Source: Rhizobiaceae bacterium (GTDB lineage: Bacteria > Pseudomonadota > Alphaproteobacteria > Rhizobiales > Rhizobiaceae). Taken from it: a DNA stretch of 64,000 bases. A program made the translations under genes and the position numbers. The notes below the pieces were generated by a model. It saw only the letters and a program-made list of their open reading frames with translations. It made no database searches and was not told the DNA's origin. This document shows positions 37,651 to 45,882 of the stretch, piece after piece. The stretch spans positions 372,001 to 436,000 of the forward strand of contig JAHBYW010000005.1 in NCBI GenBank assembly GCA_019635755.1, in the 5' to 3' direction. Numbering within the stretch: the first letter of the stretch is position 1; every line of letters begins with the position of its first letter.

Positions 37651-37886
37651 ACTGCCCTTCCAAGTCCGCGGCGGAGAATAGTCAAAGGGGTCGCGACCGT
37701 CCACCGCGCCCCGCCGGGCAAAATGCCACGCCGGACGGTGAATGAACGATAGCCGGCCCGCTCCTATTCCGGCTTGCGCCAGATCAAATGGCTTCGGCGG
37801 CCGCCACTGCCCTTGCGGCACCGATTCTTAAGCAATTCAGTCCACAATTCCCGGCTGGAGCGCGTGCAGGCTCGGGAGTTGGGTTC

Positions 37887-38948
37887 ATGGCTGTCCTCGT
37901 CACAGGCGGCGCCGGTTACATCGGCAGCCACATGGTCTGGGAGCTTCTCGACGCCGGCGAGGACGTCGTGGTTCTCGACCGGCTGTCCACCGGCTTCGAA
38001 TGGGCCGTGGCGCCCGAGGCGAAGCTGGTCGTCGGCAACGTTTCGGACATGGCGCTGGTCGGGTCGATCATCCGCCGCCACGACGTCGACGCGATCATCC
38101 ACTTCGCCGGTTCGATCGTCGTGCCGGAATCCGTCGCCGACCCGCTCGGCTACTACGAGAACAACACCTGCGCGACGCGCACCCTTCTCGAGGCGGCGGT
38201 GCGCGGCAATGTCAGCAACGTCATCTTCTCCTCAACGGCCGCGGTCTACGGCGCCGCCGGCCTCGACCCCGTGGGCGAGAGCGCCGAGCTGCTGCCGGAA
38301 TCGCCCTATGGCCGCTCCAAGCTGATGACCGAGTGGATGCTGCGCGACGCTGCCGCCGCGCACGGCTTCCGCTACACGACGCTGCGCTATTTCAACGTTG
38401 CGGGCGCCGACCCGATGGGACGGACCGGCCAGTCGACGCCGGGCGCGACGCACCTGATCAAGGTCGCCTCCGAGACGGCGCTCGGCAAGCGCCCGTCGAT
38501 GCAGGTCTTCGGCACGGACTATCCGACGCCGGACGGCACCTGCGTGCGCGACTTCATCCACGTCAGCGACCTCGTGGCCGCCCACCGCCTGGCCCTGCAG
38601 AGGCTGCGCCGCGGCGGCGACAGCATCACCGCCAATTGCGGCTACGGCCACGGCTACTCGGTCCTGCAGGTCATCGACAGCGTTCGACGCAAGAGCGGCG
38701 TCGACTTCAAGGTCAAGACGGCGGGGCGCCGGGCAGGCGACCTGCCGGCGGTGATCGCCAACTCCGACGTCGCGCGTCGGGAGTTCGGCTGGACGCCGCG
38801 ATTCGACAATCTGGACACGATCGTGGGCCATGCCCTGGCCTGGGAGCGAGCGCTGGCGCGGAAGAACTCGGCCTTCAGCATCCAGTCACCCGAGCCGGAC
38901 GCATGGCAGAAACTGCCGGAGCGCCGCGCGGGGGCGCGGTCGAGATGA
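37887..38948 (+). CDS. galE: UDP-glucose 4-epimerase
   Basis: A 353-residue GalE that interconverts UDP-glucose and UDP-galactose, feeding surface polysaccharides. The NAD motif is VTGGAGYIGSH at the very N terminus, the catalytic Tyr-Lys pair lies in SPYGRSKLMTEW, and YFNVAGADPMGRTGQ matches GalE rather than other epimerases. The ATG at 37887 starts the Rossmann motif directly. Confidence 0.93.
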   Translation: MAVLVTGGAGYIGSHMVWELLDAGEDVVVLDRLSTGFEWAVAPEAKLVVGNVSDMALVGSIIRRHDVDAIIHFAGSIVVPESVADPLGYYENNTCATRTLLEAAVRGNVSNVIFSSTAAVYGAAGLDPVGESAELLPESPYGRSKLMTEWMLRDAAAAHGFRYTTLRYFNVAGADPMGRTGQSTPGATHLIKVASETALGKRPSMQVFGTDYPTPDGTCVRDFIHVSDLVAAHRLALQRLRRGGDSITANCGYGHGYSVLQVIDSVRRKSGVDFKVKTAGRRAGDLPAVIANSDVARREFGWTPRFDNLDTIVGHALAWERALARKNSAFSIQSPEPDAWQKLPERRAGARSR

Positions 38949-39122
38949 GCACCGCCGGCCCTTCCGTCGCTTCGGTGGGCCTGCGTTGCGAATCTGCAAC
39001 GCAAATCACACGACCGACCCGATTCCTCCACATTGCCGCCGCGAAGCAGGCCTCAATGGTTAACGTTCGCGCGGAACCGGGGGGCATTTCTCGGCGTTGC
39101 TTGCGCCAGAGGAGTTGACGTC

Positions 39123-39212
39123 ATGGACAGAGACACCACGACATTCCCCATCTTCGTCGCCTGCATTTCATTCGCGATCGCCCTGGTCATTTCCAGCAAT
39201 CTCTGGAACTGA
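39123..39212 (+). CDS. 29-residue single-span membrane peptide
   Basis: A very short gene encoding MDRDTTTFPIF followed by a hydrophobic helix (VACISFAIALVISS) and NLWN. GAGGAG lies 7 bp before the ATG and a strong terminator follows 54 bp after the stop, which supports it as a real transcript. Function unknown. Confidence 0.5.
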   Translation: MDRDTTTFPIFVACISFAIALVISSNLWN

Positions 39213-39266
39213 ACCGCGGGAGCAGAGTCGCCCGCAGGCCTGCGGCAATCGCCGACCGCCCTGATC

Positions 39267-39297
39267 CTGCCGCCGAATCCGGCGGCAGTTTCGTTTT
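39267..39297 (+). terminator. Intrinsic terminator after the small membrane peptide
   Basis: CTGCCGCCG-AATC-CGGCGGCAG, a 9-bp stem, followed by TTTCGTTTT. Confidence 0.75.
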
Positions 39298-39450
39298 CAA
39301 CCCTCGTCTCAATCCGGACTAAGTCGGCGCATGGCTCGAAATCGAGCTTTGCGCTGGACGCAGAGCGGTCATGCAAAAGGCGCTCTTCCAACGATCCTCT
39401 CGAACCTCCATCTGAGCGCCGTACGAACGATCGAAACGATGGAGGGATCG

Positions 39451-39591
39451 ATGAACCCGCTCAAGACTTTCCGTGCCTGGCGCCGCTACAACGAGACCGT
39501 GCGCGAGCTGAACAAGCTGAACACGCGCCAGCTGTCCGACCTCGGCATCACCCGCTCGGACATCGAGCGCATCGCGCGCGCGACGGCCTGA
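39451..39591 (+). CDS. DUF1127 small protein
   Basis: A 46-residue DUF1127 (YjiS-like) protein: MNPLKTFRAWRRYNETVREL then LSDLGITRSDIERIARATA. In Rhizobiales such Arg-rich proteins bind RNA and influence phosphate and RNA metabolism; this is known for homologues, not shown here. GGAGGG lies 6 bp upstream of the ATG. A strong terminator follows. Confidence 0.9.
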   Translation: MNPLKTFRAWRRYNETVRELNKLNTRQLSDLGITRSDIERIARATA

Positions 39592-39640
39592 CGAATTCGG
39601 CTCCTCGCTGGCGCCGACCTCCTCCCCGGCGCTGCGACGC

Positions 39641-39675
39641 AAAGCCCGCCAAACGATCTGGCGGGCTTTTTCTTT
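39641..39675. terminator. Bidirectional terminator between DUF1127 and the aldolase gene
   Basis: AAAGCCCGCC and GGCGGGCTTT form a perfect 10-bp stem with a 9-base loop and then TTTTTCTTT. The A-run on the other side makes it work for both converging transcripts. Confidence 0.85.
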
Positions 39676-39683
39676 GCAATAGG

Positions 39684-41732
39684 CTACCGCAGTGCGGCTG
39701 CGATGTTGCCGCCGTCGACGGTCGTTACGTCTCCCGTCGTCCGCTCCGCCAGCGCGTGGTGAAGGAACGCCTCGGCGACGTGCTCGGCGGTGACTTCCTG
39801 GCCGAGCAGATTGCCGGACATGTAGTCCTTTTCCGAGAGACCCCGCGCCACCGAGCGGCTGGCGATCATCTGGTCGGTCAGCAGGCCGGAGCGGATGCGG
39901 TCGGCGTTCACCGCGTTGGAGCGAATGCCGTATTTGCCGCATTCCAGCGCGTACTGCCGCGACAGGAACAGCGTCGCCGCCTTCGGCAGGCCGTAGGCGC
40001 CGAAGTTCGCACCGGGGTTTACCGCCTGCTTCGATGTGTTGAACAGCAGCGCGCCGCCGGTGCCCTGCTGGCGCATGATGCGCACCGCATTCTGCGCCAC
40101 CGTCTGGTGGGCGAAGAAGTTCAGCTCGAAGCTCTTGCGCAGCAGTGCGTCGTCGATGTCGGCGATGCCGCCTTCCCAGGCCGCGCCGGCGTTGGACACC
40201 ACGATGTCGACGCCGCCGAAAGCCGCCACCGCCGCGTCGAACGCGGCGCGGACGGATGCGCGATCGGTCACGTCGCAGGCGACCGCTATCGAGCCGTTGC
40301 CGGCGGCCTTGGCCGCCGCCTGCGCCTTGCCGAGGTCGACATCGGTCAGCACCGCATGCGCGCCGCCGGCGGCGAAGAGCTTCGCCGTTGCCGCGCCGAT
40401 CGCGCCGCCGCCGCCGGTCACCAGCACGACCTGGCCGGTCAGCGGCTTCGGCTTTGCGCCCGCAAGCTTCGCCTGCTCCAGCGACCAGTACTCCAGTTCG
40501 AACAGCTCGGGCTTGCTGAGCGGCTGGAACCGCCCGACGGCTTCCGCGCCCTCGATGGCCTCGATCCACATCTCGCCGACGTCCGATGCGATTCGCGCAT
40601 CCTTGAGCGTCCTGCCGAAGCCGAACATGCCGAGGCCGGGCACCAGCGCCAGCCGCGGCATCGGGTCGAGCATGGTGCGCTTGACGTCGTCGCGCGCGTC
40701 GTTCGTCGAGAAGTACTCCGTGTAGTCGGAGACATAGGCCGCGACGCGATCCTTGACCGACTTGGCATAGTCAGCGAGGTCGCCCGTCGGCGCGGGCAAT
40801 ACGAGAGGTCCCGTCTTGATGCGGATCGACAGGTCCGGCGTGCTGACGCCGGTGTCGGCGAGCCGCTGCAGGTCGGTGGAGGCGAGGAAGTCGACCACGC
40901 GCGGCGACGTCCGGAAATCCGCGACGAAACGGTCGAAGCGACCCTCGCCACGCGGGAAGGCGACCGCGCCGCGCAGCATCGGCGCGATGTCGGCTGGCGT
41001 GAGCGACACCGCGGGTACGGCGGCGCGCTTCATCGGCTTGCCCTGCCGCGCGATGTAATCCTCCGCCGCGGTGACATAGGCAATCATGCGCTCATAGGCC
41101 TCGCGGGCCGTCTCGCCGAAGGTGAAGATGCCGTGTTTGTCGAGGATCAGCCCCTCGACAGACGTGTCCTGCTCGAAAACGTCGGCCGCCGCCTTGGCGA
41201 GGTCGAAGCCCGGTTTGATGTAGGGCACGAAGCCCATCTTCGGTCCGAACACCTTGCGGCTGAGCGTCTCGCTGTCCGCCTGATCGACGATCGCCAGCAC
41301 CGCCGTCGAATGCGTGTGGTCGACGAATGTGTGCGGCAGGAAGGCGTGCAGCAGCGTCTCCACCGACGGGTTGGGGGAGCCGGGGTCGATCAGGTTGGCG
41401 CGCTGCAGCGCGACCATGTCCTCGTCGGAGAGCTTCGGCAGCCCCCGCGCCTTGAGCAGCGGCGCCATCTTCACCGCCGGCAGGCCGGCCGGCTCGATCA
41501 CGGCCATGTCCCACCCGCTGCCCTTGACGCACAGCACGTCCCACTCCTCGCCGAGCAGGTCTTTCACCTTCGCCTTGACGGACGTGTTGCCGCCGCCATG
41601 CAGGACGAGGCGCGGATCGCCGCCGAGCAGCCGCGTCGTGTAGACGCGCAGCGCCAGGTCGCGCGCCACCCCTTTCGCCGCGTAGTCGGCGACCATCGCC
41701 TCGGCCTTGCCGTCGTCCCAGAGGTTCTTCAT
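39684..41732 (-). CDS. rhaD: Bifunctional class II aldolase / short-chain dehydrogenase (RhaD-like)
   Basis: A 682-residue fusion. The N-terminal class II aldolase domain (about 1-400) has zinc ligands in HTHSTAVLAIV and ILDKHGIFTF; the C-terminal SDR domain (from about 425) has VLVTGGGGAIGAATAKLFA and catalytic Tyr-Lys in YGLPKAA. In rhizobia this fusion cleaves rhamnulose-1-phosphate to DHAP and lactaldehyde. No rhamnose isomerase, kinase or transporter is present here. The gene sits with a SorC regulator and cupin, divergent from a nucleoside-uptake operon with an MtnA-like isomerase, so its substrate is more likely ribulose-1-phosphate or 5-deoxyribulose-1-phosphate. The symbol names the family only. 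Confidence 0.88.
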   Translation of the reverse strand: MKNLWDDGKAEAMVADYAAKGVARDLALRVYTTRLLGGDPRLVLHGGGNTSVKAKVKDLLGEEWDVLCVKGSGWDMAVIEPAGLPAVKMAPLLKARGLPKLSDEDMVALQRANLIDPGSPNPSVETLLHAFLPHTFVDHTHSTAVLAIVDQADSETLSRKVFGPKMGFVPYIKPGFDLAKAAADVFEQDTSVEGLILDKHGIFTFGETAREAYERMIAYVTAAEDYIARQGKPMKRAAVPAVSLTPADIAPMLRGAVAFPRGEGRFDRFVADFRTSPRVVDFLASTDLQRLADTGVSTPDLSIRIKTGPLVLPAPTGDLADYAKSVKDRVAAYVSDYTEYFSTNDARDDVKRTMLDPMPRLALVPGLGMFGFGRTLKDARIASDVGEMWIEAIEGAEAVGRFQPLSKPELFELEYWSLEQAKLAGAKPKPLTGQVVLVTGGGGAIGAATAKLFAAGGAHAVLTDVDLGKAQAAAKAAGNGSIAVACDVTDRASVRAAFDAAVAAFGGVDIVVSNAGAAWEGGIADIDDALLRKSFELNFFAHQTVAQNAVRIMRQQGTGGALLFNTSKQAVNPGANFGAYGLPKAATLFLSRQYALECGKYGIRSNAVNADRIRSGLLTDQMIASRSVARGLSEKDYMSGNLLGQEVTAEHVAEAFLHHALAERTTGDVTTVDGGNIAAALR

Positions 41733-41764
41733 GTCGTCCTGCGTTTCTCTTTCGTCGTGATGCG

Positions 41765-42724
41765 TCAGGCGGCCTGCGCGACGCCCTTCTTGGCGAGCAG
41801 GCTGCGCGCCAGCGAGGCCGTGACCACCAGGTGGGTGGCGAAGCGGCCTTCAAGCGCGGCCATCAGGGGCCCAAGCTTGTTGTCCTGCTGCACGACCATC
41901 AGTCTGCGCGGGATCGCGCGGATCGAATCCAGGTCGGCCGAGATCAGCCGGCGATTGTAGCTGCAGTCGAGAAGGCCGCCTGCGCCGTCGATCAGCTGCC
42001 CGGCGATGACGCCGGCCGCGCCACGCGCCCGCAGCGCCCGCAACTCGTTCCGCGCCAGCGCGCCGCATTCGACGATGTGGCTGTCGTCGTCGATGCCGCC
42101 CACCGAGAAGAGCGCCAGATTGCATCCCGAAATGTCGGCGAGCTGGTCGCGGACGACCGGTTCCTGCCGCAGCTCGTCGGCGAGGCGCTCGCTGGACAGC
42201 ACCAGCGGCGCGTAGAGGTTGATGCCCTTGGCGTTCAGCCGGCGGGCGATCTCCGTCGTGCACTGGTCGGGACGGTAGGAATAGGGGGCGCCGAGATTGC
42301 CGCACATCTGCACGACCGTGACGCCCTGCAGATCGGCGAAACTCATCACGTCGGCGATCTGGTAGACGGTCTTGCCCCAGGCGACGCCGATCCTGTCGCC
42401 CTTGCCGGCAAGGCCGAGGAAGACGTTCGCCGCGAGTGCCGGCGTCTCGACGGCGGTGTCCAGCGCATCGCCGCTCGTCGGCACGATCCACACCGAGTCC
42501 AGCCCGAGCACGTCCTCGAGCTGCCGTGCCAGCGCGTCCTCGCTGAAGATCTGCGTCGAGGTCGAGATGCTCACGATGCCGGTCTCGCGCGCCCGCTTCA
42601 GGTACATCGCGACCGTCGCGCGCGAGATGCCGAGCTTCTGCGCCACCTCGTCCTGCCGCAGCCCGTGCGAGTAGTAGAGCCACGCGGCCTTGTGGACGAT
42701 CTGGTCGGCCGGGCGGAGTGCCAT
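41765..42724 (-). CDS. SorC-family sugar-binding transcriptional regulator
   Basis: A 319-residue SorC/DeoR-superfamily regulator. The N-terminal helix-turn-helix reads LRQDEVAQKLGISRATVAMYLKRA (residues 22-45), and the C-terminal sugar-phosphate-binding domain has VAWGKTVYQIAD, an effector-site GNLGAPYSY and ALFSVGGIDDDS. Such proteins sense phosphorylated sugars. It is 32 bp before rhaD and one base after cupin on the same strand. It is the natural candidate to bind the three repeated motifs at 43111-43171. Confidence 0.9.
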   Translation of the reverse strand: MALRPADQIVHKAAWLYYSHGLRQDEVAQKLGISRATVAMYLKRARETGIVSISTSTQIFSEDALARQLEDVLGLDSVWIVPTSGDALDTAVETPALAANVFLGLAGKGDRIGVAWGKTVYQIADVMSFADLQGVTVVQMCGNLGAPYSYRPDQCTTEIARRLNAKGINLYAPLVLSSERLADELRQEPVVRDQLADISGCNLALFSVGGIDDDSHIVECGALARNELRALRARGAAGVIAGQLIDGAGGLLDCSYNRRLISADLDSIRAIPRRLMVVQQDNKLGPLMAALEGRFATHLVVTASLARSLLAKKGVAQAA

Positions 42725-42725
42725 C

Positions 42726-43094
42726 TCAGCTCTCCAGGTTGACGTAGCTGGCAGGGAAGAACCGCGGCGTGCAGAGGCAGTAGAATTCGAGGTCGCCCGT
42801 GCCGGTGTTCTCGATCCGCTGCGCCGCGCCGGCCGGAATGACGTACTGGTCGCCGATAGTCAGCCTTTGCTTCGCGCCGTCGACTTCGAGGACACCTTCG
42901 CCCTTGCGCACGATGTAGCGTTCGCACACCCCGTCGAGCCGATGCAGCTGTGTCACAACGCCCGGCTCGACCCGCGCGATGGCAAGCGACGCGTCCGGCG
43001 AGACGTCGCTGTTGTGCAGTTCGGTGATGTAGCAGCGCTCGTCCGTCCAGAATTCGCCCTGCACGGACTTCGGAACGAAAGGATCGGCGTTCAT
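42726..43094 (-). CDS. Cupin-domain protein
   Basis: A 122-residue single cupin barrel. Motif 1 can be seen as VTQLHRLDGVCERYIVRKGEGVLEV and motif 2 as VIPAGAAQRIENTG. Unlike most cupins the first motif has a single His near the metal site, so catalysis is uncertain; ligand binding or sugar mutarotation is possible. The ATG at 43094 was chosen over 43124, which lies in the promoter repeats. First gene of the minus-strand operon. Confidence 0.8.
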   Translation of the reverse strand: MNADPFVPKSVQGEFWTDERCYITELHNSDVSPDASLAIARVEPGVVTQLHRLDGVCERYIVRKGEGVLEVDGAKQRLTIGDQYVIPAGAAQRIENTGTGDLEFYCLCTPRFFPASYVNLES

Positions 43095-43110
43095 GCGGGC
43101 GGGGCTCGCT

Positions 43111-43171
43111 TTCGACAAATGCAAAGTGCGATTGACAAATGCTAAGCGTGGTCGCAGACTTTGTCAAAAGC
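43111..43171. promoter_or_regulatory. Divergent promoter region with three repeated operator-like motifs
   Basis: Two direct copies, TTCGACAAATGCAAAG (43111-43126) and ATTGACAAATGCTAAG (43131-43146), are spaced 20 bp apart; an inverted copy, GCTTTTGACAAAGTC on the minus strand, spans 43157-43171. Copy 2 supplies a -35 TTGACA for the plus-strand operon (candidate -10 CAGACT at 43155-43160). Copy 3 supplies a minus-strand TTGACA with TAGCAT 17 bp on. A regulator bound here would control both operons; SorC is the obvious candidate. Confidence 0.6.
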
Positions 43172-43267
43172 GCTGGACAGCCCCGCTCGCGTGGCTCTCA
43201 CTGCGCACGTATGGATCACACACGTCCGGCGCGCTTTTCGCTCCGGCAAGCCGACAGGGGAAGGCAG

Positions 43268-44272
43268 ATGACTCAGACGTGGAAATCACTCGTAGTGGCG
43301 GGCGCGATGAGCCTGGCCGCATCCACCGCGATCGCGCAGGACAAGATGTTCGTCTACGTGTCGCCGGACCCCATCGGCGTGAACGCCTTCCTCAAGATGG
43401 GTCAGACGGGCATCGAAGCAGCCGGCGCGAAATACGGCGCGTCGGTGAAGACCTTCGAATCCAAGACCGCCGCCGAGCGCGTCGAGAACGTTAACGCCGC
43501 TGTCAACGAAGGCGCAGACATCGTCGTGATGCTGGGCTTCGAGTTCAACGACATCGTCAAGGAGGCGGCCGCCACCGCGCCCGACGTCGAGTTCCTGATC
43601 GTCGACCAGTGCATCGACGACCGTCCGGCCAACGTCCACTGCGCCGTGTTCCGCGAGTATGAGGCGAGCTACCTGATGGGCGTCGCCGCCGGCATGCTGA
43701 CCCAGTCGAACAAGGTCGGCGTGGTGGGCGCGCTCGATATCCCCTTCCTGCACCGTTACACGGACGGCTACGCGCAGGGCGTGAAGTCGGTGAAGCCCGA
43801 CGCCGAGGTCGACATCCGCTGGGTGGGCGGCGAGAACCCGTTCGCCGATCCGGTGCGCGCCAAGGAGCAGGCAGTGGCGATGAACGCCGCCGGGGCCGAC
43901 TTCATCTACACGGCGACCGCCGGCGGCGATTTCGGCGTGTTCGAGGCGGCCAAGGAGAAGAACTTCAAGGTCTTCTCGGTCGACGTGAACCATTGCCCCG
44001 AAGTGCCGGGCATCATCATCGACCAGAGCCTGAAGCAGGTCGACAATGCGCTGGTCGCGGCGGTAGGGGCCATCCTCGAGGGCCAGGACAGCGTGTTCAT
44101 GGCGCTGGGCATCAAGGAAGGCGGCGTCGGCGCCATCGCGCTGAACGAAGCCGGCATTGCCGACTCCAAGTGCCTGATCGCCGACCATCCGGATGTCGCC
44201 GCGAAGATGCGTGAGGTCGCCGGCCAGATCGCCGACGGCACGCTGACGCTCAAGGATCCGATGTTCCCGTAA
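43268..44272 (+). CDS. BMP-family ABC transporter substrate-binding protein (nucleoside type)
   Basis: A 334-residue lipoprotein-type or secreted binding protein of the BMP/PnrA class, which binds purine nucleosides in homologues. The signal peptide is residues 1-22 (AIAQDK follows). The mature part shows EGADIVVMLGFEFND, CAVFREYEASYLMGVAAGMLT and the hinge GGDFGVFEAAK. The ATG at 43268 follows AGGGGAAGG. It begins the plus-strand operon, with a perfect stem-loop between it and the ATPase gene. Confidence 0.9.
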   Translation: MTQTWKSLVVAGAMSLAASTAIAQDKMFVYVSPDPIGVNAFLKMGQTGIEAAGAKYGASVKTFESKTAAERVENVNAAVNEGADIVVMLGFEFNDIVKEAAATAPDVEFLIVDQCIDDRPANVHCAVFREYEASYLMGVAAGMLTQSNKVGVVGALDIPFLHRYTDGYAQGVKSVKPDAEVDIRWVGGENPFADPVRAKEQAVAMNAAGADFIYTATAGGDFGVFEAAKEKNFKVFSVDVNHCPEVPGIIIDQSLKQVDNALVAAVGAILEGQDSVFMALGIKEGGVGAIALNEAGIADSKCLIADHPDVAAKMREVAGQIADGTLTLKDPMFP

Positions 44273-44308
44273 GCGGTACGGCCTCCGCCGACGCGCTCCG
44301 TGCGTGTG

Positions 44309-44332
44309 CCTCGCCCCGGTATCGGGGCGAGG
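44309..44332 (+). other. Stem-loop between binding-protein and ATPase genes
   Basis: A perfect 10-bp stem, CCTCGCCCCG paired with CGGGGCGAGG, around GTAT. Without a T tract it is more likely an mRNA-stabilising or partial-termination hairpin that raises the level of binding protein relative to the membrane components. Confidence 0.65.
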
Positions 44333-44364
44333 AATGGCAGAGGTTGTCTTCGGTCTGGATCACC

Positions 44365-45882
44365 ATGCACGCCGCGCTGAACAACATCCGCGTTGCCTTC
44401 GGGCCACTGGTCGCGGTCGATGACGTGTCGATCGCGATCGCGGCCGGCGAGGTCCACGCCGTCGTCGGCGAGAACGGCGCCGGCAAGTCGACGCTGATGA
44501 ACGTCCTGTTCGGCCTGATCAAGCCCGAGGCGGGCACGATCGAGGTCGAGGGCGTCGCGCGCAACTGGGCGTCGCCTCAGGACGCGATCCGCGCCGGCCT
44601 CGGCATGGTCCACCAGCACTTCATGCTCCAGGAGGAGATGACGGTGCTGGAAAACATCGTTCTCTGCGGCGAGCCGGTGAACCGCTTCGGCTTCGTGGAT
44701 TTCAATCGCGCGCGGCAGAAGCTGGCGGACGGGTTCCGCGAGCACGGCATTGTCATAGACCTCGACGCCACCGTTGGCGGGCTGGCCGTCGGCCAGAGGC
44801 AGGTGGTTGAGATTCTGAAGATGCTCTACCGCGATGCGCGGCTCCTGATCCTGGACGAGCCGACGGCCGTGCTGACCCCGCAGGAGAAGGACCGGCTGTT
44901 CGGCATCCTTCGCTCCTTCGCCGCCTCGGGGAAATCCATCGTCATCATCACCCACAAGCTGGACGAGGTGCTGGAGATCGCCGACCGGGTCAGCGTCATG
45001 CGCGGCGGCAGGCTGGTATCCTCGGGACCACTTGGCGAGACGTCCAAGGACCGCATCGCGCGCGAGATCATCGGCGGCGACCTGCCGCCGCCGCTGAAAC
45101 CCGCGGCGCGGACGCCGGGCGAGGTGGTGCTGTCGGTGCGCGGCCTGCGCGCGGGGACGCGCGGCTGGGTCGGGCCGCTCTCCTTCGACGTTCATGCGGG
45201 CGAGATCGTCGGCATCGCCGGTGTCAGCGGCAACGGACAGGCCGAGCTGATCCGCGCGCTGGCGGGACTGGCGCCCGGGGTCGCCGGCGAGATCATGCTG
45301 AACGGCCAGCCTGTGGACAGGCTGGACGTCGGCGGACGGCGCCGGACCGGCATGAGCTACATTCCGGAGGACCGGCAGCGGGCCGGCCTGGCGCTTGGCG
45401 CGACCGTCGCCGAAAACGCCAATGCGGGCCGCGACGATGTCTCGACCTTCTCGCGCGGGCCTTTCCTCGACCGCGCGGCGATGGCGTCCTTCGCGCGCGG
45501 CCTGATCGAGCGCTACCGCATCAAGGTCGCGGGGCCGTCGGCGCTGGCATCGACCATGTCCGGCGGAAACAAGCAGAAGCTGGTCGTTGGCCGTGAACTC
45601 GCCCGCGGCACCCCGCTGGTGATCGCCGAGAACCCGACCTGGGGCGTCGACATCGGCGCTATTGAGCTCATCCATGCCGAACTGCTGCGCATGCGCGACC
45701 AGGGCCACGCCGTGCTGCTGGTGTCGACGGAGCTCGACGAGATTCTCCGCCTCTCCGACCGCGTGCTGGTCATGTATTCCGGCACACTGTCGGAGCCGAT
45801 CGAGGCGGCCGACGCCGACCGGAACCGCATCGGCGCCCTGATGACCTCGCGCACCGACGCCGCTCTCAGGAGCGTCGCATGA
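44365..45882 (+). CDS. ABC transporter ATPase, two-domain (nucleoside/BMP type)
   Basis: A 505-residue double ATPase. The first domain has Walker A VGENGAGKSTLMNV, Q-loop MVHQHFMLQEE, signature GLAVGQRQVVE and Walker B LLILDEPTAVLTP. The second has a degenerate Walker A (GVSGNGQAELI), signature MSGGNKQKLVVGREL and ENPTWGVDIG. This is the RbsA/YufO arrangement with one active site. The ATG at 44365 was preferred to a TTG at 44344. Its stop overlaps the next ATG by 4 bases (ATGA). Confidence 0.93.
   Translation: MHAALNNIRVAFGPLVAVDDVSIAIAAGEVHAVVGENGAGKSTLMNVLFGLIKPEAGTIEVEGVARNWASPQDAIRAGLGMVHQHFMLQEEMTVLENIVLCGEPVNRFGFVDFNRARQKLADGFREHGIVIDLDATVGGLAVGQRQVVEILKMLYRDARLLILDEPTAVLTPQEKDRLFGILRSFAASGKSIVIITHKLDEVLEIADRVSVMRGGRLVSSGPLGETSKDRIAREIIGGDLPPPLKPAARTPGEVVLSVRGLRAGTRGWVGPLSFDVHAGEIVGIAGVSGNGQAELIRALAGLAPGVAGEIMLNGQPVDRLDVGGRRRTGMSYIPEDRQRAGLALGATVAENANAGRDDVSTFSRGPFLDRAAMASFARGLIERYRIKVAGPSALASTMSGGNKQKLVVGRELARGTPLVIAENPTWGVDIGAIELIHAELLRMRDQGHAVLLVSTELDEILRLSDRVLVMYSGTLSEPIEAADADRNRIGALMTSRTDAALRSVA

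Noticed and set aside
39756-41960. A 734-codon plus-strand frame across the aldolase gene
   Set aside because: It is antisense to the RhaD-like gene, whose aldolase and dehydrogenase motifs are intact.
39684-43094. Rhamnose utilisation operon
   Set aside because: Only the RhaD-type enzyme fits. Rhamnose isomerase, kinase, mutarotase RhaU and the RhaSTPQ transporter are absent, and the transporter present is of the nucleoside (BMP) type.
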